From assembly GCA_937894675.1 (NCBI GenBank), contig CALCQO010000022.1, positions 1 through 64,000 of the forward strand: 64,000 bases of DNA, given 5' to 3'. Each line of letters begins with the position of its first letter. Position 1 is the stretch's first letter. The notes under the pieces were generated by a model. That model was not told the origin of the DNA. It made no database searches and saw nothing but the letters and a program-made list of their open reading frames with translations. Origin of the DNA: an uncultured Clostridia bacterium. GTDB lineage: Bacteria; Bacillota; Clostridia; Christensenellales; Aristaeellaceae. Positions 18,501 to 24,853 of this stretch are shown here, piece after piece. The translations under genes and the position numbers were made by a program.

Positions 18501-20195
18501 GGCATCATCCCGCAAGAATCCCTTGACCCGCACCATGGCATCTGGGAAGCCTTGGCGCATGAGGTTTTTGACGCTCGCAGAGGCTTCATCTGACATGTCC
18601 TGAAACAGGTAGCAGATGGACTGCGCCAACTGTTCCTGCTCAAGAGATAGGGTTTGACTGAGTTCTACGCTGCTTACATACTGGCCTGCGTTCAACAACT
18701 GGCCGATGCGCTGGGCAGCATCTTCCCAGGAAACAAGCGTTGCTGAACACAAATACCTTGCGGCACTTCCCTGAGCCATATGGATGCCTTCCTTGGAAAA
18801 CCAGGCGGCTGTCTGTCCGCTGGGCAAGACGAAACCCATACCACCTGAGTATTCCTCCCGAAGAAAGGCAGCGATGTCTGCAAGGGGCTTATCCTTTTCA
18901 AACTGCGCTGTGATGCGGATGCGGCTGGCAGGTTGGTTGCTCCCGCTCCTGAGGATGCTGTCGATTTCATCCTGGGAAAATGAAAAAGCGAAGGGCGATG
19001 GTGCATCGCGCTCCGCTTGGTCGATCCAGTTGATTTGCTCCTGCTGGCTGGCAAAGAGGTCTAACTGTAGATGATTTCCCTCAGGATGATTTCCTCGGCC
19101 TGGGCTTTCAGGCTGTTCATCAGGCCCGTCCAGCGCATCGGGTCTTGGGCTTTCATGGCTTCCGTCAGCCCTTCTTGCTCCATCCCTTGCGCCATCAGGG
19201 TCTGCAGGCGCTCTTGTGCGCTCTGGTCGGTCTCCTTCAGGTGCTGATACAGTTTGCCGCTCATCAGCAGATGGTTGTACAGGGTCTCCCGGTGTTCCCT
19301 CAGGTGGGTCTGCCGCATCCGTGCGTATCGGCTCAGCGGCTCCCCGCTGTGTTGTTCCAGATGGGGCTGGGGAATCAGATAATCCCCCGCCTGGGTGTAT
19401 TGAATCTCTTGCATTCTCTTGTGTCCTTTCTGCGGGGATCTCCCGCTGTACTTCCTTGATGTGTGCTTCAATGTCCCGAAGAATCTCCCGACTGATGCGG
19501 CTGACGGCAGTCCCCAGGGCGGTTACGGTGGCGGGGCTGTCAAACTGGTATACTGCCCGGAAGTCCTGACTGTCCATGTAGTTGTCCGGCGCAAGGCCAC
19601 AACGGTGCATGAGGGCATAGGTCAGGCTGGTAGTCACGGCATCACAGAAGACAAACCCGGTGTTGATGTCATCGTATTCCCCTAATAATGAATCGTCAAC
19701 GATGCCGAGAATGTCATAGCGGAAGTTCTCCCAATACTCAGCCGCCTGCTGGGCAGCAATATGCTCCAGCAAATCAGGAAGACCAGCGGAAGCGGTGATG
19801 TCATAGCGCTGTTGCAAGCGTTGTGCCAGGGAAGCATGATGTTCCTCTGTTACCTGCCAGGCAGCGGGCGGTGGCAGTTGCCTGGATGATTCCGTGTCAG
19901 ATACATCAAAGACATAACGCAATCGGGGCTGGGGCTGGCTATCGTCCAAGAGGGCGATGCCCTTGGAACCACGCTTTACATAGCGGTGGTACAACTGGTT
20001 CCATTTGTCGTAGGACGTGCAGGCGGCAGCATCCGGGCGCTGGGCAAAGATGGCAAGCTGGTCAGGAAAGCGATAGGGGTAAAGTCTACTGGCAGTCCTT
20101 AGAAAGGATGTCCAGTTTCCATGACTGCGGGTGATGGTGACAGCGGTATCTTGAATTTGCTGATGATAATCCTGTAGGTTAATGGCCAAGTGCAT
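12594..20195 (-). CDS. Giant ArdC-N / N6-methylase-like / SNF2-type helicase protein
   Basis: The product is about 2,533 residues. Positions here count from the longest open frame, nine residues before the chosen ATG. An ArdC-like N-terminal domain (about 10-125) comes first, then a low-complexity Pro/Asp/Arg linker (270-387) and a QLDLF peptide (389). The methylase-like part has ILEPSMGVGNFFG (about 1004) and NVPFGNY (about 1067). A helicase core follows, with HEVGAGKT (about 1686), DEAHNYKN (about 1846), GTPVSNS and QRAGRIIRQGNQN (about 2220), then a helical tail. Such proteins are universal in this ICE family and are thought to protect or process transferred DNA. AAAGGAGG sits only one base from the ATG, so a TTG six bases on (20187-20189) may be the true start. 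Confidence 0.9.
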   Translation of the reverse strand: MHLAINLQDYHQQIQDTAVTITRSHGNWTSFLRTASRLYPYRFPDQLAIFAQRPDAAACTSYDKWNQLYHRYVKRGSKGIALLDDSQPQPRLRYVFDVSDTESSRQLPPPAAWQVTEEHHASLAQRLQQRYDITASAGLPDLLEHIAAQQAAEYWENFRYDILGIVDDSLLGEYDDINTGFVFCDAVTTSLTYALMHRCGLAPDNYMDSQDFRAVYQFDSPATVTALGTAVSRISREILRDIEAHIKEVQREIPAERTQENARDSIHPGGGLSDSPAPSGTTQRGAAEPIRTDAADPPEGTPGDPVQPSADERQTVSAPEGDRPERTRAPADPDGARDGARRADGSHESPRPDALDGPDEQPESPGRGNHPEGNHLQLDLFASQQEQINWIDQAERDAPSPFAFSFSQDEIDSILRSGSNQPASRIRITAQFEKDKPLADIAAFLREEYSGGMGFVLPSGQTAAWFSKEGIHMAQGSAARYLCSATLVSWEDAAQRIGQLLNAGQYVSSVELSQTLSLEQEQLAQSICYLFQDMSDEASASVKNLMRQGFPDAMVRVKGFLRDDAQRQVLITSLENFTQAYEKNRSLMRFHFHRPFELINRVKDLNLPRKTYTAPALLPPLPDNFITDDEVDALLSGASHVSGGKQRIYQYFQQAHSMEDKAAFLRQEYGIGGRSHALSRAQGSQEEHDSKGMRLTKTNCPPIQMSWTAVARRIDALIQTERYVDSVDLPTPAPATEKVNTLPIADAVPAPTEDEPVLIVPDERVETNIASETEESIEGNDELTEPIVGAVSVTMPAPVEKSASPYPYAIGDTVYLENSKPFLVERLSDTQITLRDPSLLYPIMRAESWERFAALVERYPQPTFQMAEQPIEPAADNFRITDTNLGEGGVKAKYKANVEAIRLLQTLEAEGRSASPAQQEVLSRYVGWGALANAFDEHHPQWEREYQELQTLLSPDEYAAARASTLNAHYTSPVVIQGVYEAIERLGFESGNILEPSMGVGNFFGLMPPTLSSSRLYGVELDSITGRIAKQLYPQADITIAGFETTDRRDFFDLAIGNVPFGNYRVPDRAYDKLGFSIHDYFFAKSLDQVRPGGVIAFITSHFTMDKQSPEVRKYIAQRAELLGAIRLPNNAFKANAGTEVTSDILFLQKREQPMMLEPDWVHLGQTDDGIPINSYFLDNPHMVLGDIQMINGLYGMEPACTPFEGNDLASLLHGAVQHIQGQYTVPEQPDIGDEPLVDESIPADPTVKNHSFTVLDAQVYYRENTRMVKPQLSDSAKERIRGMVALRDCVHRLIDQQLDEGTPDADILASQRELNQRYDAFTNRHGLINDRANAKAFSDDASYYLLCSLEILDEERKLERKADMFTRRTIRASRVATSVDTASEALAISISEKACVDMPYMMELTGKDENSLYHDLTGVIFRDFHPFTDTQYTYRTADEFLSGDVREKLDNYRYRLDRAAEDHPQRNALLTNVQALTQAQPKDLDASEIEVRLGATWISPEYIQQFMYETFKTPPYLQERVVAVHFSPLTAEWSITGKSNISFNDVQAYTNLGTDRASAYRIMEDSLNLRDIRIYDTVTDADGKDRRVLNQKDTTLAQQKQQAIKDAFRDWLWQEPERRQDLVTTYNRMFNSTRPREYDGQHLRLTGANPEIALREHQLNAIAHILYGGNTLLAHEVGAGKTFEMVAAAMESKRLGLCNKPLFAVPNHLTEQWAAEFLRLYPAANILVTTKKDFETRNRKRFCSRIATGDYDAVIMGHSQFERIPVSKERQERLLQDQIDEIKNGIAELRYSRGERTTVKQLERTRKQLEARLDKLHKQERKDDVLTFEQLGVDRLFVDEAHNYKNLFLYTKMRNVAGLSTSEAQKSSDMLLKCRYMDEITGNKGIVFATGTPVSNSMTELYTMMRYLQHDTLKKHGLTHFDNWASVFGETVTAIELAPEGTGYRARTRFAKFFNLPELMNMFREVADIKVKEQLNLPTPEAVFHNVIAQPTDAQKELVQELSERASLVHAGSVDPTEDNMLKITSDGRKLGLDQRIINPLLPDDPGSKVNLCTDNIYRIWQETTQNKSTQLVFCDISTPKGRQPKQAELAAKSSAEGSINGVDIHDIDAMLSKGTDTPSGFTVYEDIRFKLQARGIPSDEIAFIHDANTELRKKELFAKVRTGQVRVLLGSTFKMGSGTNVQDRLVALHDLDCPWRPGDLEQRAGRIIRQGNQNDTVHIYRYATEGTFDSYLWQTVENKQKFISQIMSARSPVRACEDIDEAALSYAEIKALCAGDERIKEKMDLDMAVAKLRLLKSNHQSQQFRLEDNLIKRFPEQIEQTKERIRGFEKDMQTLASHPLPEEGFVGMTIGTTQLTDKEQAGKAILEACKAIRGLDPVLIGQYRGLDMYLTLEDFGKTFRMTFKGDMTHPVELGQDARGNLTRIDNALAGLPERLNKQHSMLDNLHAQVVSAKAEVGKPFPQEEELRIKSARLTELNTQLNMENERGATPAMDDGPVMQKSARPSVLQRLRTVAPPPRQASTPGRLHPEAR
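19061..19414 (-). CDS. tnpV: TnpV family protein nested in another frame of the helicase gene
   Basis: The 117-residue product reads MQEIQYTQAGDYLIPQPHL, then KLYQHLKETDQ and finally DPMRWTGLMNSLKAQAEEII. This is the pattern of transposon-encoded TnpV proteins. It lies on the same strand as the giant helicase gene, wholly inside it and shifted one frame. It has its own AAAGGAC ribosome site 8 bases before the ATG. The overlapped stretch of the helicase protein is a low-complexity linker rich in Pro, Asp and Arg, as expected if the tnpV frame carries the selection. TnpV function is not established. The overlap is read directly; dual expression is inference. Confidence 0.75.
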   Translation of the reverse strand: MQEIQYTQAGDYLIPQPHLEQHSGEPLSRYARMRQTHLREHRETLYNHLLMSGKLYQHLKETDQSAQERLQTLMAQGMEQEGLTEAMKAQDPMRWTGLMNSLKAQAEEIILREIIYS

Positions 20196-20213
20196 CCCTC
20201 CTTTGGACGGCAG

Positions 20214-20241
20214 CAGCGGCAAGCGCAGGTGCTTGCCGCTG
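20214..20241 (-). promoter_or_regulatory. Hairpin just upstream of the giant helicase start
   Basis: CAGCGGCAAGC and GCTTGCCGCTG form a perfect 11-bp stem with a 6-base loop, ending about 20 bases before the start codon. It has no U-tract. It overlaps a possible upstream TTG start, which argues against that longer frame. Confidence 0.5.
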
Positions 20242-20261
20242 TCTGTCAGGCCGGAATATGC

Positions 20262-20480
20262 TTAAATCATGGGGCTCAATTCCAAGGTCAAATAGTCTTC
20301 GTCTGTCATGGCGTGCAGTTTACCCAACACATCCTGGCAGAGGGAGCGCAACTCCATTTCATCCGCTTCCAGATACTGGGTGACTTCCTCAAGGGCTGCA
20401 ATGGCCTGCTGCCGGGTTTTGGCCTCGGCGCTGTAGATGGCCAGCAAGTTGCCTTCATCAAAGGTGAGTTCTTTTTTCAT
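20262..20480 (-). CDS. Transposon-transfer assisting protein (TTRAP family)
   Basis: The 72-residue product has the TTRAP pattern (PF14203): LTFDEGNLLAIY at the start, a helical ALEEVTQYLEADEMELRSLCQDVLGKL centre and MTDEDYLTLEL at the end. Small acidic proteins of this family occur beside the giant helicase gene in clostridial conjugative transposons. The molecular role is unknown. Its ribosome site is AAAGGAG before the ATG. It lies between the ArdC-like gene and the helicase gene, in the same direction. Confidence 0.8.
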   Translation of the reverse strand: MKKELTFDEGNLLAIYSAEAKTRQQAIAALEEVTQYLEADEMELRSLCQDVLGKLHAMTDEDYLTLELSPMI

Positions 20481-20542
20481 TGGGATCTCCTTTCATTTTT
20501 AACCATGATGAGCGTATAGGGCGATTGTTGCAAGGATGCGGG

Positions 20543-22414
20543 TTAACGGTGGGCTTCCTGTTCCTGGTGAAAGGGCTTCATGGGCACATCCCCTTGCATG
20601 GGTTTTCGCAGCTGAGCCAGCACAGACTTGCGCTGTTCAGGGGCTTCCTTGGCAGCAGCCTCACGCTGAGACAATTCTCTTCTTTCAGGTACCACAGGCT
20701 TGACTGCCTCCTTTTGTGCAGGGATGTTGTTGATGATGCCATCCAGTTGGTTATCGTTTTGTTCCAGCATATCTTCCAAAGCCCGCAGCGGATTGCGACT
20801 TGAAAGAAAGCCGGGCAGTTCAACAAAGCCTGCGCTATCCACATAATGGCAGCTGACTTGCCCCTGTTGTTTGATGGCGATGACATCTCCTACGGACAGG
20901 CTACGCATCCCGGTGTTCCAGGGTAGCGGTTCATTGAAGCGGGCATATAGTGTGTTCAGGGAGGATTGGATATCCGGTGCTGAAGGGAGCACTCCTGTCT
21001 GCATTGCCTGATATTGTGTTGGGTTTAAGTCGCCTTGCACCTCACTGTAAGGCCGGAAGCGCTGGTCACGCCCCTCTTCACCAGAGGGAATCTGATAGAT
21101 GAGGAATGCGTTGTTCCGGCTGTCTTTGAACTGCTGTTCTGCGTCCTTGGTGTCCTGAGCCTTCATATCAGGCAGCGCAGCCGCCCGCCAATCCTGTTGG
21201 GTGATGCCGCAAATGCCAGTATGGTTGGTGATTTCCTCGCTACGGGTGGCCAGGCTCTGTGCATTGCCCTCGGATAACAGATAGACAGGCAAACCTTGAG
21301 CGAACAGCTCCAAGGCTCGCTCCCGGCTCAAAGGGTGCATATCCTGGTCGGTATAGCCCACCGCCAGCAGAGCATCTTCCGGCATCTGAGGGTCGGGAGC
21401 AGACAGGGCTTGTTCTGGAAGTAAACTGTCCTTGTCAGGCGTTGGCTTTGTTTCCTGCTCGTGAGCATCCAGACCTCGTTCCTTGCGAATCTCTGCCATG
21501 TTGCGGTCAATGTCCGAAATAATATCAGAGGCAGTACGGTTAATGGTTTCAAGGGAGGCTTTCAGCTCCGGAAGGTCTTTGTCCTTGCTCCAGGTGGCGA
21601 TGTAACCAAAACTGTTTTCTTGGGTAGCGATGCCAAAGTAGGCGCAGACAGCATAGGCCACGCTTTCAGCTTCTACCTCACGAGTGCCTCGGTCTTTGCG
21701 AAGGGCGCTCTCTTCCCGGCGGTCAATGGCCAGTTGCTCCTTGGTGTGCAAGCGGGCATGGGTCAACTCGTGCAAAGCAGTGGAGATGGTCTGCACCTGG
21801 CTCATGCCTTCCTTGAGTACAATGCGCTTGTCGCTGTCTGAAAAGAAACCGTCCACATGGGGTGGAACAGTACCTATCTCAATGGGTACGGGCGATGAAC
21901 GGCGCAGCGCTTCCAGAAAGGCATCATATTGCGCTACATCGCCCGTCAGGTCGTTAGCCAACTGAGGCAGAGGCTTGCCTGCGGTCTGAGAGACATCAAA
22001 GACGCTCACTGGCCGAAAGAAAGGAATGGTGACTACCTTTTGTACGGTCATGGGATTGCCATCCTGATCCAACACAGGCTCACGAGTCTTGGGATCTACC
22101 CGCTGGGTCTCCACCGTTTTCTTCTTGGGCATGGGCGCAATGATGCGAATGGCCTTTTCACCACGCATCACATTGCGGGTGAACTGGTCACGCCACCTGT
22201 TGAAACCGGCTACCAGTGTGGCATCCGGCTTTTGCAGGAAGATGAGCAGGGTATTGTTCAGAGAGTAGCGATGGAATCGGGACATGGTGCGCAGGTACTG
22301 GGCATACTTCTCGCTTTGGAACAGCTCCTGGATGCCCTTTTCGATGCCTGCTGTTAGCTCAGACAGGCGTTCTTTGACAGACGGTGTTCTGACTTCTGTA
22401 CTCGTTTCAGACAT
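20543..22414 (-). CDS. ArdC-like antirestriction protein with zincin and YodL-type domains
   Basis: The 623-residue product starts with an ArdC N-terminal single-strand DNA-binding domain (about 1-130, with RFHRYSLNNTLLIFLQKPDATLV and the FNRWRDQ and GEKAIRI segments). A metallopeptidase-like domain follows with HELTHARLH near residue 240, the HExxH zinc motif. The C-terminal half carries a YodL-like region (about 440-560, NAFLIYQIP, RFRPYSEV, DVIAIKQQGQ) and a basic tail. ArdC proteins protect incoming single-stranded DNA against restriction. The ribosome site AAAGGAG lies 6 bases upstream. It is encoded in the leading cluster of accessory transfer genes. Confidence 0.85.
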   Translation of the reverse strand: MSETSTEVRTPSVKERLSELTAGIEKGIQELFQSEKYAQYLRTMSRFHRYSLNNTLLIFLQKPDATLVAGFNRWRDQFTRNVMRGEKAIRIIAPMPKKKTVETQRVDPKTREPVLDQDGNPMTVQKVVTIPFFRPVSVFDVSQTAGKPLPQLANDLTGDVAQYDAFLEALRRSSPVPIEIGTVPPHVDGFFSDSDKRIVLKEGMSQVQTISTALHELTHARLHTKEQLAIDRREESALRKDRGTREVEAESVAYAVCAYFGIATQENSFGYIATWSKDKDLPELKASLETINRTASDIISDIDRNMAEIRKERGLDAHEQETKPTPDKDSLLPEQALSAPDPQMPEDALLAVGYTDQDMHPLSRERALELFAQGLPVYLLSEGNAQSLATRSEEITNHTGICGITQQDWRAAALPDMKAQDTKDAEQQFKDSRNNAFLIYQIPSGEEGRDQRFRPYSEVQGDLNPTQYQAMQTGVLPSAPDIQSSLNTLYARFNEPLPWNTGMRSLSVGDVIAIKQQGQVSCHYVDSAGFVELPGFLSSRNPLRALEDMLEQNDNQLDGIINNIPAQKEAVKPVVPERRELSQREAAAKEAPEQRKSVLAQLRKPMQGDVPMKPFHQEQEAHR

Positions 22415-22431
22415 AACGGCTCCTTTCCGAA

Positions 22432-22926
22432 TCAGCGCTCAGGGACACGGTGTTTCTTGTTTGGTTTATGCGCAGTTCCGCCAAAGGCTTCAGATAACAT
22501 CAGAGATACTTGGTGCCTGCCGATGTAACAAGCACCATTTTCCTGGTCAGCCAGCCGCTGGTTGCTTTCCTTGCTGCCTTGACTAAAGGGGCTGACGGTG
22601 TAGCCCCTCTCTCCCCGGCGCAGCACGATCAGTTCCTCTGTGCCTGGATGCACAGCGTGGCAGCGTTCAGTCAGCGGGATGGGATTACTAGGCGCATATC
22701 GAGTTCCATTTCGCTCCATGGTCTCTGCAAACTGGCAGATATGGAATACTTCATGCCCTACCTTCATGTGATATTCACCCATGTACTGGCAAGGGCGGAT
22801 GCGCTCCTCACCATCTGGATAGGTCAAGCGAATGCTCTCACCGTCTGGGAGAAAAAACAGGTTGTTGTAGTCGCTGTCTATGAAACGGATGAATTTCGGC
22901 TCCTGCTGAGGTGTGGTATCTAGCAT
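22432..22926 (-). CDS. ICE accessory protein, LPD28-like
   Basis: The 164-residue product starts MLDTTPQQEPKFIRFIDSDYNNLFFLPDGES behind GGAAGGA. It includes YPDGEERIRPCQYMGEYH and VGHEVFHICQFAETMERNG. This pattern is familiar from polyvalent-protein-associated domains (LPD28 type) in conjugative elements, but I assign it only by memory of that pattern. A longer frame upstream lacks a ribosome site and runs through a terminator hairpin, so it was rejected. The role is unknown; the neighbours suggest help in establishment of the incoming element. Confidence 0.65.
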   Translation of the reverse strand: MLDTTPQQEPKFIRFIDSDYNNLFFLPDGESIRLTYPDGEERIRPCQYMGEYHMKVGHEVFHICQFAETMERNGTRYAPSNPIPLTERCHAVHPGTEELIVLRRGERGYTVSPFSQGSKESNQRLADQENGACYIGRHQVSLMLSEAFGGTAHKPNKKHRVPER

Positions 22927-22945
22927 AAAGTGAATTCCTTCCAAT

Positions 22946-22971
22946 AAAAAGCAGCCCGGTTTGGGGCTGCT
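22946..22971 (-). terminator. Terminator after parE, directly before the next ribosome site
   Basis: AGCAGCCC and GGGCTGCT form an 8-bp stem with a 6-base loop, followed by TTTTTATT. It ends 20 bases before the start codon of the following gene, so that gene needs read-through or its own promoter. Confidence 0.75.
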
Positions 22972-22990
22972 CATGTTAGTAGAGATGCTG

Positions 22991-23323
22991 TTATATGAGT
23001 GCTGGCATGTCCCTTCGAGCATATAGAATGCGCCTGATCTCCATCACATCGTCTATCACCACATAGAATACGATGTAGTTCTGTACATAGATACGGTAGT
23101 ACAGTTGCTGTCTATTTCTGTTTGAGGGAAAAGGTTCAAATGCTTCAGCACAGGTCGTTCGCTGATAGATGGCATCCTCTACGGCTTGCAACAGATTTTC
23201 AGCGGCATCCGGGTTTTCCAGCTGAACGCTGATGTAATCCACAATCTGCTGAAGGTCTTCTTCAAACAGCGGCAGGTAGCGCAAATGGTAGCGTTTATTT
23301 TCTGGGAATACGTCCTTTGACAC
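22991..23323 (-). CDS. parE: RelE/ParE family toxin
   Basis: The product is about 110 residues. YHLRYLPLFEEDLQQIVDYISVQL is the conserved helical hairpin start of ParE/RelE toxins, and YYRIYVQNYIVFYVVIDDVMEIRRILYARRD forms the beta-sheet core. Toxins of this fold inhibit gyrase or cut mRNA on ribosomes; the exact target is not decided. A GTG start was chosen because GAGGAGG lies 9 bases upstream. A longer ATG frame six codons earlier would contain that ribosome site. It overlaps the end of the antitoxin gene by 29 bases, giving tight coupling. Confidence 0.85.
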   Translation of the reverse strand: MSKDVFPENKRYHLRYLPLFEEDLQQIVDYISVQLENPDAAENLLQAVEDAIYQRTTCAEAFEPFPSNRNRQQLYYRIYVQNYIVFYVVIDDVMEIRRILYARRDMPALI

Positions 23324-23555
23324 GAGCGAAAACCTCCTCATGTGTATACCGCACAGGGGATGCTGCGGCGGCCTGGTCGGCTTCGTCCAGTTTCTGCTCG
23401 ATGTCCTGGGTCAGGGCTGTGTATTGCTCCAGACTCAACACCACCATGGAGCCATAGCCATTTTTGGTCAGGTATACAGGCTTTCCACCCTTGACGGTCT
23501 CCTCGATGTCCCGAAAATTATTGCGCAAATCGGATACAGGCCGGATATCAATCAT
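23295..23555 (-). CDS. Phd/YefM family antitoxin
   Basis: The 86-residue product has the Phd/YefM pattern: MIDIRPVSDLRNNFRDIEETV, then KPVYLTKNGYGSMVVLSLEQY, then an acidic helical tail that normally wraps the toxin. The ATG lies behind AAAGGAGG. Antitoxins of this family neutralise the toxin and repress their own promoter. A good promoter (TTGCAA-N17-TAGAAT) lies just upstream, so the pair can be expressed apart from the transfer operon and could keep the ICE in the population. Confidence 0.88.
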   Translation of the reverse strand: MIDIRPVSDLRNNFRDIEETVKGGKPVYLTKNGYGSMVVLSLEQYTALTQDIEQKLDEADQAAAASPVRYTHEEVFARVKGRIPRK

Positions 23556-23590
23556 GTTCTCGCCTCCTTTAGGCTCTGCTTTATGGCGTA

Positions 23591-23619
23591 ATTCTATCAT
23601 GATTGCGCCATGCTTGCAA
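23591..23619 (-). promoter_or_regulatory. Promoter of the toxin-antitoxin pair
   Basis: Minus-strand TTGCAA (23614-23619), a 17-bp spacer and TAGAAT (23591-23596). It overlaps the last codons of the upstream gene. Confidence 0.6.
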
Positions 23620-23815
23620 GGGGCGAATGCTTGAAGGCAAGCAAACCTGCATCTGCAACAACCTTTTGCAGCTGGGCAAAGGGGTTGTGTTTCTCAGCTG
23701 ATTCCTCGTTTTCCTGCTCCTTGGTTTCTTCTGTATCCTTTATAGATTCCCGCTTTCCCGGCAGCGGTTTTTGTCGCATGAGGCGTTCTAAGTAATTATC
23801 GGTGAAGTTGGTCAT
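23597..23815 (-). CDS. Small acidic ICE protein of unknown function
   Basis: The 72-residue product begins MTNFTDNYLERLMRQKPLPGKRE, has a Glu-rich middle and a helical LQKVVADAGLLAF segment. The start codon overlaps the stop of the DUF4366 gene (ATGA), so the two are translated together. I do not recognise a family. Conservation of position next to the DUF4315/DUF4366 genes suggests a minor part of the transfer module. Confidence 0.6.
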   Translation of the reverse strand: MTNFTDNYLERLMRQKPLPGKRESIKDTEETKEQENEESAEKHNPFAQLQKVVADAGLLAFKHSPLASMAQS

Positions 23816-24585
23816 GATGGCTCCTCCTCGTCCAATTCATCCTCATCATCTTCATAGGGTTCTTCTTCATAATCATCATCAAATTCAGGGATTCCAGCCT
23901 GCTTGGGCTTGCCACTACCCTTCATGCGCTTGAAGTAGAACAAGCCGCCGCCTCCTGCTACAGCCAACACCAATAACAGGATGATACCGCCCATTCCGCT
24001 GCCTTTGCTGACAGGCTCTGGTACAGGAGTTGGTTCAGGGGTGGCAACAGGTTTGGGCGTTGGCGTAGGCGCAATGCCCTTGCATTCGCTCATGTCTTTC
24101 TTGCAGACAGGACAGGCAGTATTGACCGCTCCTGGTTGACACTTATCTTTACAGGTGCAGCTTTGGGTCAAACCTTCTTTTTCATCGTCCGCCAACAGGC
24201 TCATCAGGTCTGCCTCATCTACCTTATTGAGGAAAAAGGTATCGAACTGTTCCCCGGCAGTATCGGTGGGCTTGTCATAGTCAATGACCAGGAAGAAAGG
24301 ATTGCCCTTGCGGGTTTCCAAGGTAACGAACTGCTTATTGGTGTGTTTGTCATACAGCAAGTCACGGGTGGTGGCATTGCCATCCACGCTCAAGGGACTG
24401 CCGGTAGCAAAGGTGGCAGGAGTAGGCGTGGCCGCTTGGTATTGGTTGTGATAAGGATCAGGTGTCCAATGGGGAATGTCCTCACAGAAAATGTATTCTG
24501 AGTAGTCAATTTCCTCTGCCATGGTGCCTACCATGAGGGACAGCAACAGAAGAATCACAAGAACGACAGACAGCCCTTTATTCAT
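23812..24585 (-). CDS. DUF4366 family membrane protein (CD1107-like)
   Basis: The 257-residue product has a signal peptide (LSVVLVILLLLSLMVGTMAEE) and an extracellular domain with a Cys cluster (CTCKDKC, CPVCKKDMSEC, about 145-170). A Thr/Pro linker (TPTPKPVATPEPTPVPEP), a transmembrane helix (about 200-222) and a cytoplasmic tail rich in Asp and Glu follow. This layout is that of DUF4366 proteins, found in the conjugation module of clostridial ICEs between the NlpC/P60 gene and DNA-processing genes. Its start overlaps the DUF4315 gene by 8 bases. A surface structural role is plausible but unproven. Confidence 0.85.
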   Translation of the reverse strand: MNKGLSVVLVILLLLSLMVGTMAEEIDYSEYIFCEDIPHWTPDPYHNQYQAATPTPATFATGSPLSVDGNATTRDLLYDKHTNKQFVTLETRKGNPFFLVIDYDKPTDTAGEQFDTFFLNKVDEADLMSLLADDEKEGLTQSCTCKDKCQPGAVNTACPVCKKDMSECKGIAPTPTPKPVATPEPTPVPEPVSKGSGMGGIILLLVLAVAGGGGLFYFKRMKGSGKPKQAGIPEFDDDYEEEPYEDDEDELDEEEPS

Positions 24586-24823
24586 GGTCAGGCACTCCCT
24601 TCAATAATGGTTGGTGGATGGGCAGGGATTGGGTTTTGGATAGTTTCAGTAGCTCAGCCAAGGTTTCCGGCGTAACGGCGAACTCCGTGAGCATTTGCAG
24701 CATTTGGGTGTTGTGGATTTCCGCTCGACGCTTGAGGTAACCATCTTGGTTGGCCTGCACAACAGCAAGCCGTTTGCCGTTGCTCTCAATCAGGCGGTTG
24801 AGCTTCTTTAGTTCTTTGTCCAT
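24578..24823 (-). CDS. DUF4315 family protein
   Basis: The 81-residue product is almost wholly helical: MDKELKKLNRLIESNGKRLAVVQANQ, then MLQMLTEFAVTPETLAELLKL. It matches the small DUF4315 family that nearly always stands between the NlpC/P60 and DUF4366 genes in this ICE type. The N-terminal half is likely a coiled coil. No function is established. A ribosome site (AAGGAGAAC) precedes the ATG. Confidence 0.85.
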   Translation of the reverse strand: MDKELKKLNRLIESNGKRLAVVQANQDGYLKRRAEIHNTQMLQMLTEFAVTPETLAELLKLSKTQSLPIHQPLLKGVPDHE

Positions 24824-24853
24824 GCTGTTCTCCTTGTGTATGAGGCTTTGACC

